Shown one piece after another: positions 14,137 to 15,102 of a stretch of 15,102 bases of DNA (the first letter of the stretch is position 1; the number at the start of each line of letters is the position of its first letter). The notes below the pieces were generated by a model that was given only the letters and a program-made list of their open reading frames with translations, was not told the DNA's origin and made no database searches. The position numbers and the translations under genes are program-made. Origin of the DNA: JABDPF01 sp036351575 (GTDB lineage: Bacteria > Pseudomonadota > Gammaproteobacteria > Xanthomonadales > SZUA-36); the NCBI GenBank assembly GCA_036351575.1, contig JAZBPJ010000065.1:1-15102 (forward strand), written 5' to 3'.

Positions 14137-15102
14137 ATGATCAGGATTTTTTTACTGGCAGTCTTATGGTCGACGGGTTTCTGTGCCGCGCAAGCCAGCA
14201 CGCTCGAATCGGAAAAATCCCGCCTGGAGGCCGAGGCCATCGAAACCGTTGCCGCCGAGCTGGGGCTGCGGCTCTCCGCTGAGCCCGCGCGCGAGATGGC
14301 GGGCTGGAGCGAGCCGAAAAAAATCGTGCTTCGCCAGTTGCCCGGTTGGGATCTCGCCGGGTTCGAAGCCGTGGCGCCGGGCGTCGAGATCATCATGGTA
14401 AACAACGAAGAAGCGGCGCTAGCGCACATGGAGGGCGCGCAGGCCCTGGTCGGTTTCTGCTCCGAAAAGCTGCTGGCGCCCGCCACGGGGCTGCACTGGG
14501 TGCAGCTGTACTCGTCAGGGGTCGAATATTGCGTCTCCAATCCCCGCATGCAGGACGGCAAGCGGGTTCTGAGCAACGGCCAGAAACTGGCTTCCCCGGC
14601 GCTGGGTGACCACGCGATCGCGCTGATGCTGGCGCTGGCCCGCGGTATCGATCTGTACCACGCCAACCAGCTGAAAGGAGAATGGAAACGCAACGTCGGG
14701 CTGGAATCCGTTGACTTCATGGAACTGGACGGGCGCACCGTCCTGGTCGTCGGCCTGGGCGGAATCGGTATGCGCGCGGCAAAGAAGGCGCACGGGCTGG
14801 GCATGCGCGTGATCGCCACGCGCGGCAGCCGGCGTGAAGGCCCGGACTTCATCGAGTACGTCGGCCTGGCGGAAGAGGTCAATGCGCTGGCATCACGCGC
14901 CGACGTGGTTATCAACACGGTGCCGCTGACCGAGCAGACCCGCGGCATGTTCGATGCCGCGTTTTTCAAGGCGATGAAACCTACCGCCTTTTTTATCACG
15001 GTAGGGCGGGGCGCCAGCACCGATACGGACGCGCTGGTCGCCGCGCTGCAGGCGGGCGAGATCGCGGGAGCCGGCCTCGACGTAACGGACCCGGAGCCGC
15101 TG
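14137..15102 (+). CDS. Signal-peptide-bearing D-2-hydroxyacid dehydrogenase, cut by the window end
   Basis: A frame open to the last base: 322 residues with the C terminus missing. It begins MIRIFLLAVLWSTGFCAAQA, a Sec-type signal peptide with probable cleavage after residue 20. Later parts are a D-isomer 2-hydroxyacid dehydrogenase: DHAIALMLALARG (158-170), the dinucleotide-binding VGLGGIGMRAAKKA (205-218), and TVGRGASTDTDAL (298-310) with the substrate-binding Arg at 301. The Glu of the catalytic pair is probably E320 in DVTDPEPL; the catalytic His would lie beyond the window. This family normally works in the cytosol with NAD(P)H, so a signal peptide is notable. The ATG follows the aldo/keto reductase stop with no gap, and AGAGG lies just upstream, so the two are coupled. 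Substrate unknown. Confidence 0.85.
   Translation, partial: MIRIFLLAVLWSTGFCAAQASTLESEKSRLEAEAIETVAAELGLRLSAEPAREMAGWSEPKKIVLRQLPGWDLAGFEAVAPGVEIIMVNNEEAALAHMEGAQALVGFCSEKLLAPATGLHWVQLYSSGVEYCVSNPRMQDGKRVLSNGQKLASPALGDHAIALMLALARGIDLYHANQLKGEWKRNVGLESVDFMELDGRTVLVVGLGGIGMRAAKKAHGLGMRVIATRGSRREGPDFIEYVGLAEEVNALASRADVVINTVPLTEQTRGMFDAAFFKAMKPTAFFITVGRGASTDTDALVAALQAGEIAGAGLDVTDPEPL

Noticed and set aside
13995..15020. Minus-strand open frame of 341 codons opposite the two exported dehydrogenase genes
   Set aside because: Ser/Arg/Pro-rich shadow without motifs; the opposite strand has clear enzyme motifs and signal peptides.

Overview
The window is GC-rich, tightly packed bacterial DNA with short gaps, ATGA overlaps and Shine-Dalgarno starts. 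It most resembles a gammaproteobacterium, possibly an uncultured relative of the Woeseiales/Xanthomonadales group. The placement rests on style only: a soluble winged-helix/TolB-like/TPR regulator, a secreted protein with the WY...RPGHG...YWY motif, and Tat-exported oxidoreductases. No rRNA, tRNA, insertion sequence, CRISPR array or phage gene is visible.

Left part (1-4740). The first ~460 bases hold no intact gene, only what looks like the 5' remnant of a methyltransferase gene. Next comes a GFA/CENP-V-type zinc protein (464-934), which converges with a 580-aa transcriptional regulator (931-2673, minus) so that the two stop codons share a CTAG. Divergent from the regulator are two exported proteins (2938-3570 and 3616-4677). 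The shared upstream region carries three GTCA-core direct repeats at exact 11-bp spacing, the geometry used by OmpR/PhoB-type regulators, followed by a -10-like hexamer. A hairpin at 4713-4736 closes this block.

Middle part (4750-11760). An NfnA/NfnB-like pair (minus strand, ATGA overlap) probably moves electrons between NADH, NADPH and ferredoxin. A site resembling an FNR/Anr box lies upstream at class II spacing. Then come a methyltransferase with an atypical SAM motif I (minus), a divergent family 2 glycosyltransferase with C-terminal membrane helices (plus), and a two-gene minus-strand unit: threonine 3-dehydrogenase (tdh) overlapping a UDP-galactopyranose-mutase-like/amine-oxidase-fold FAD oxidoreductase. 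The usual tdh partner kbl is absent here.

Right part (11761-15102). A divergent region rich in TACACC/GGTGTA half-sites precedes a three-gene plus-strand operon: an Npt1/Npt2 (ATP/ADP translocase-like) membrane transporter, a Tat-signal aldo/keto reductase, and a signal-peptide-bearing D-2-hydroxyacid dehydrogenase that runs off the window end. The two enzymes belong to nicotinamide-dinucleotide-dependent families yet both look exported, and they sit with a transporter from a family known to move nucleotides and, in some members, NAD+. This is the strongest candidate for an undescribed system: a periplasmic nicotinamide-dependent redox module.
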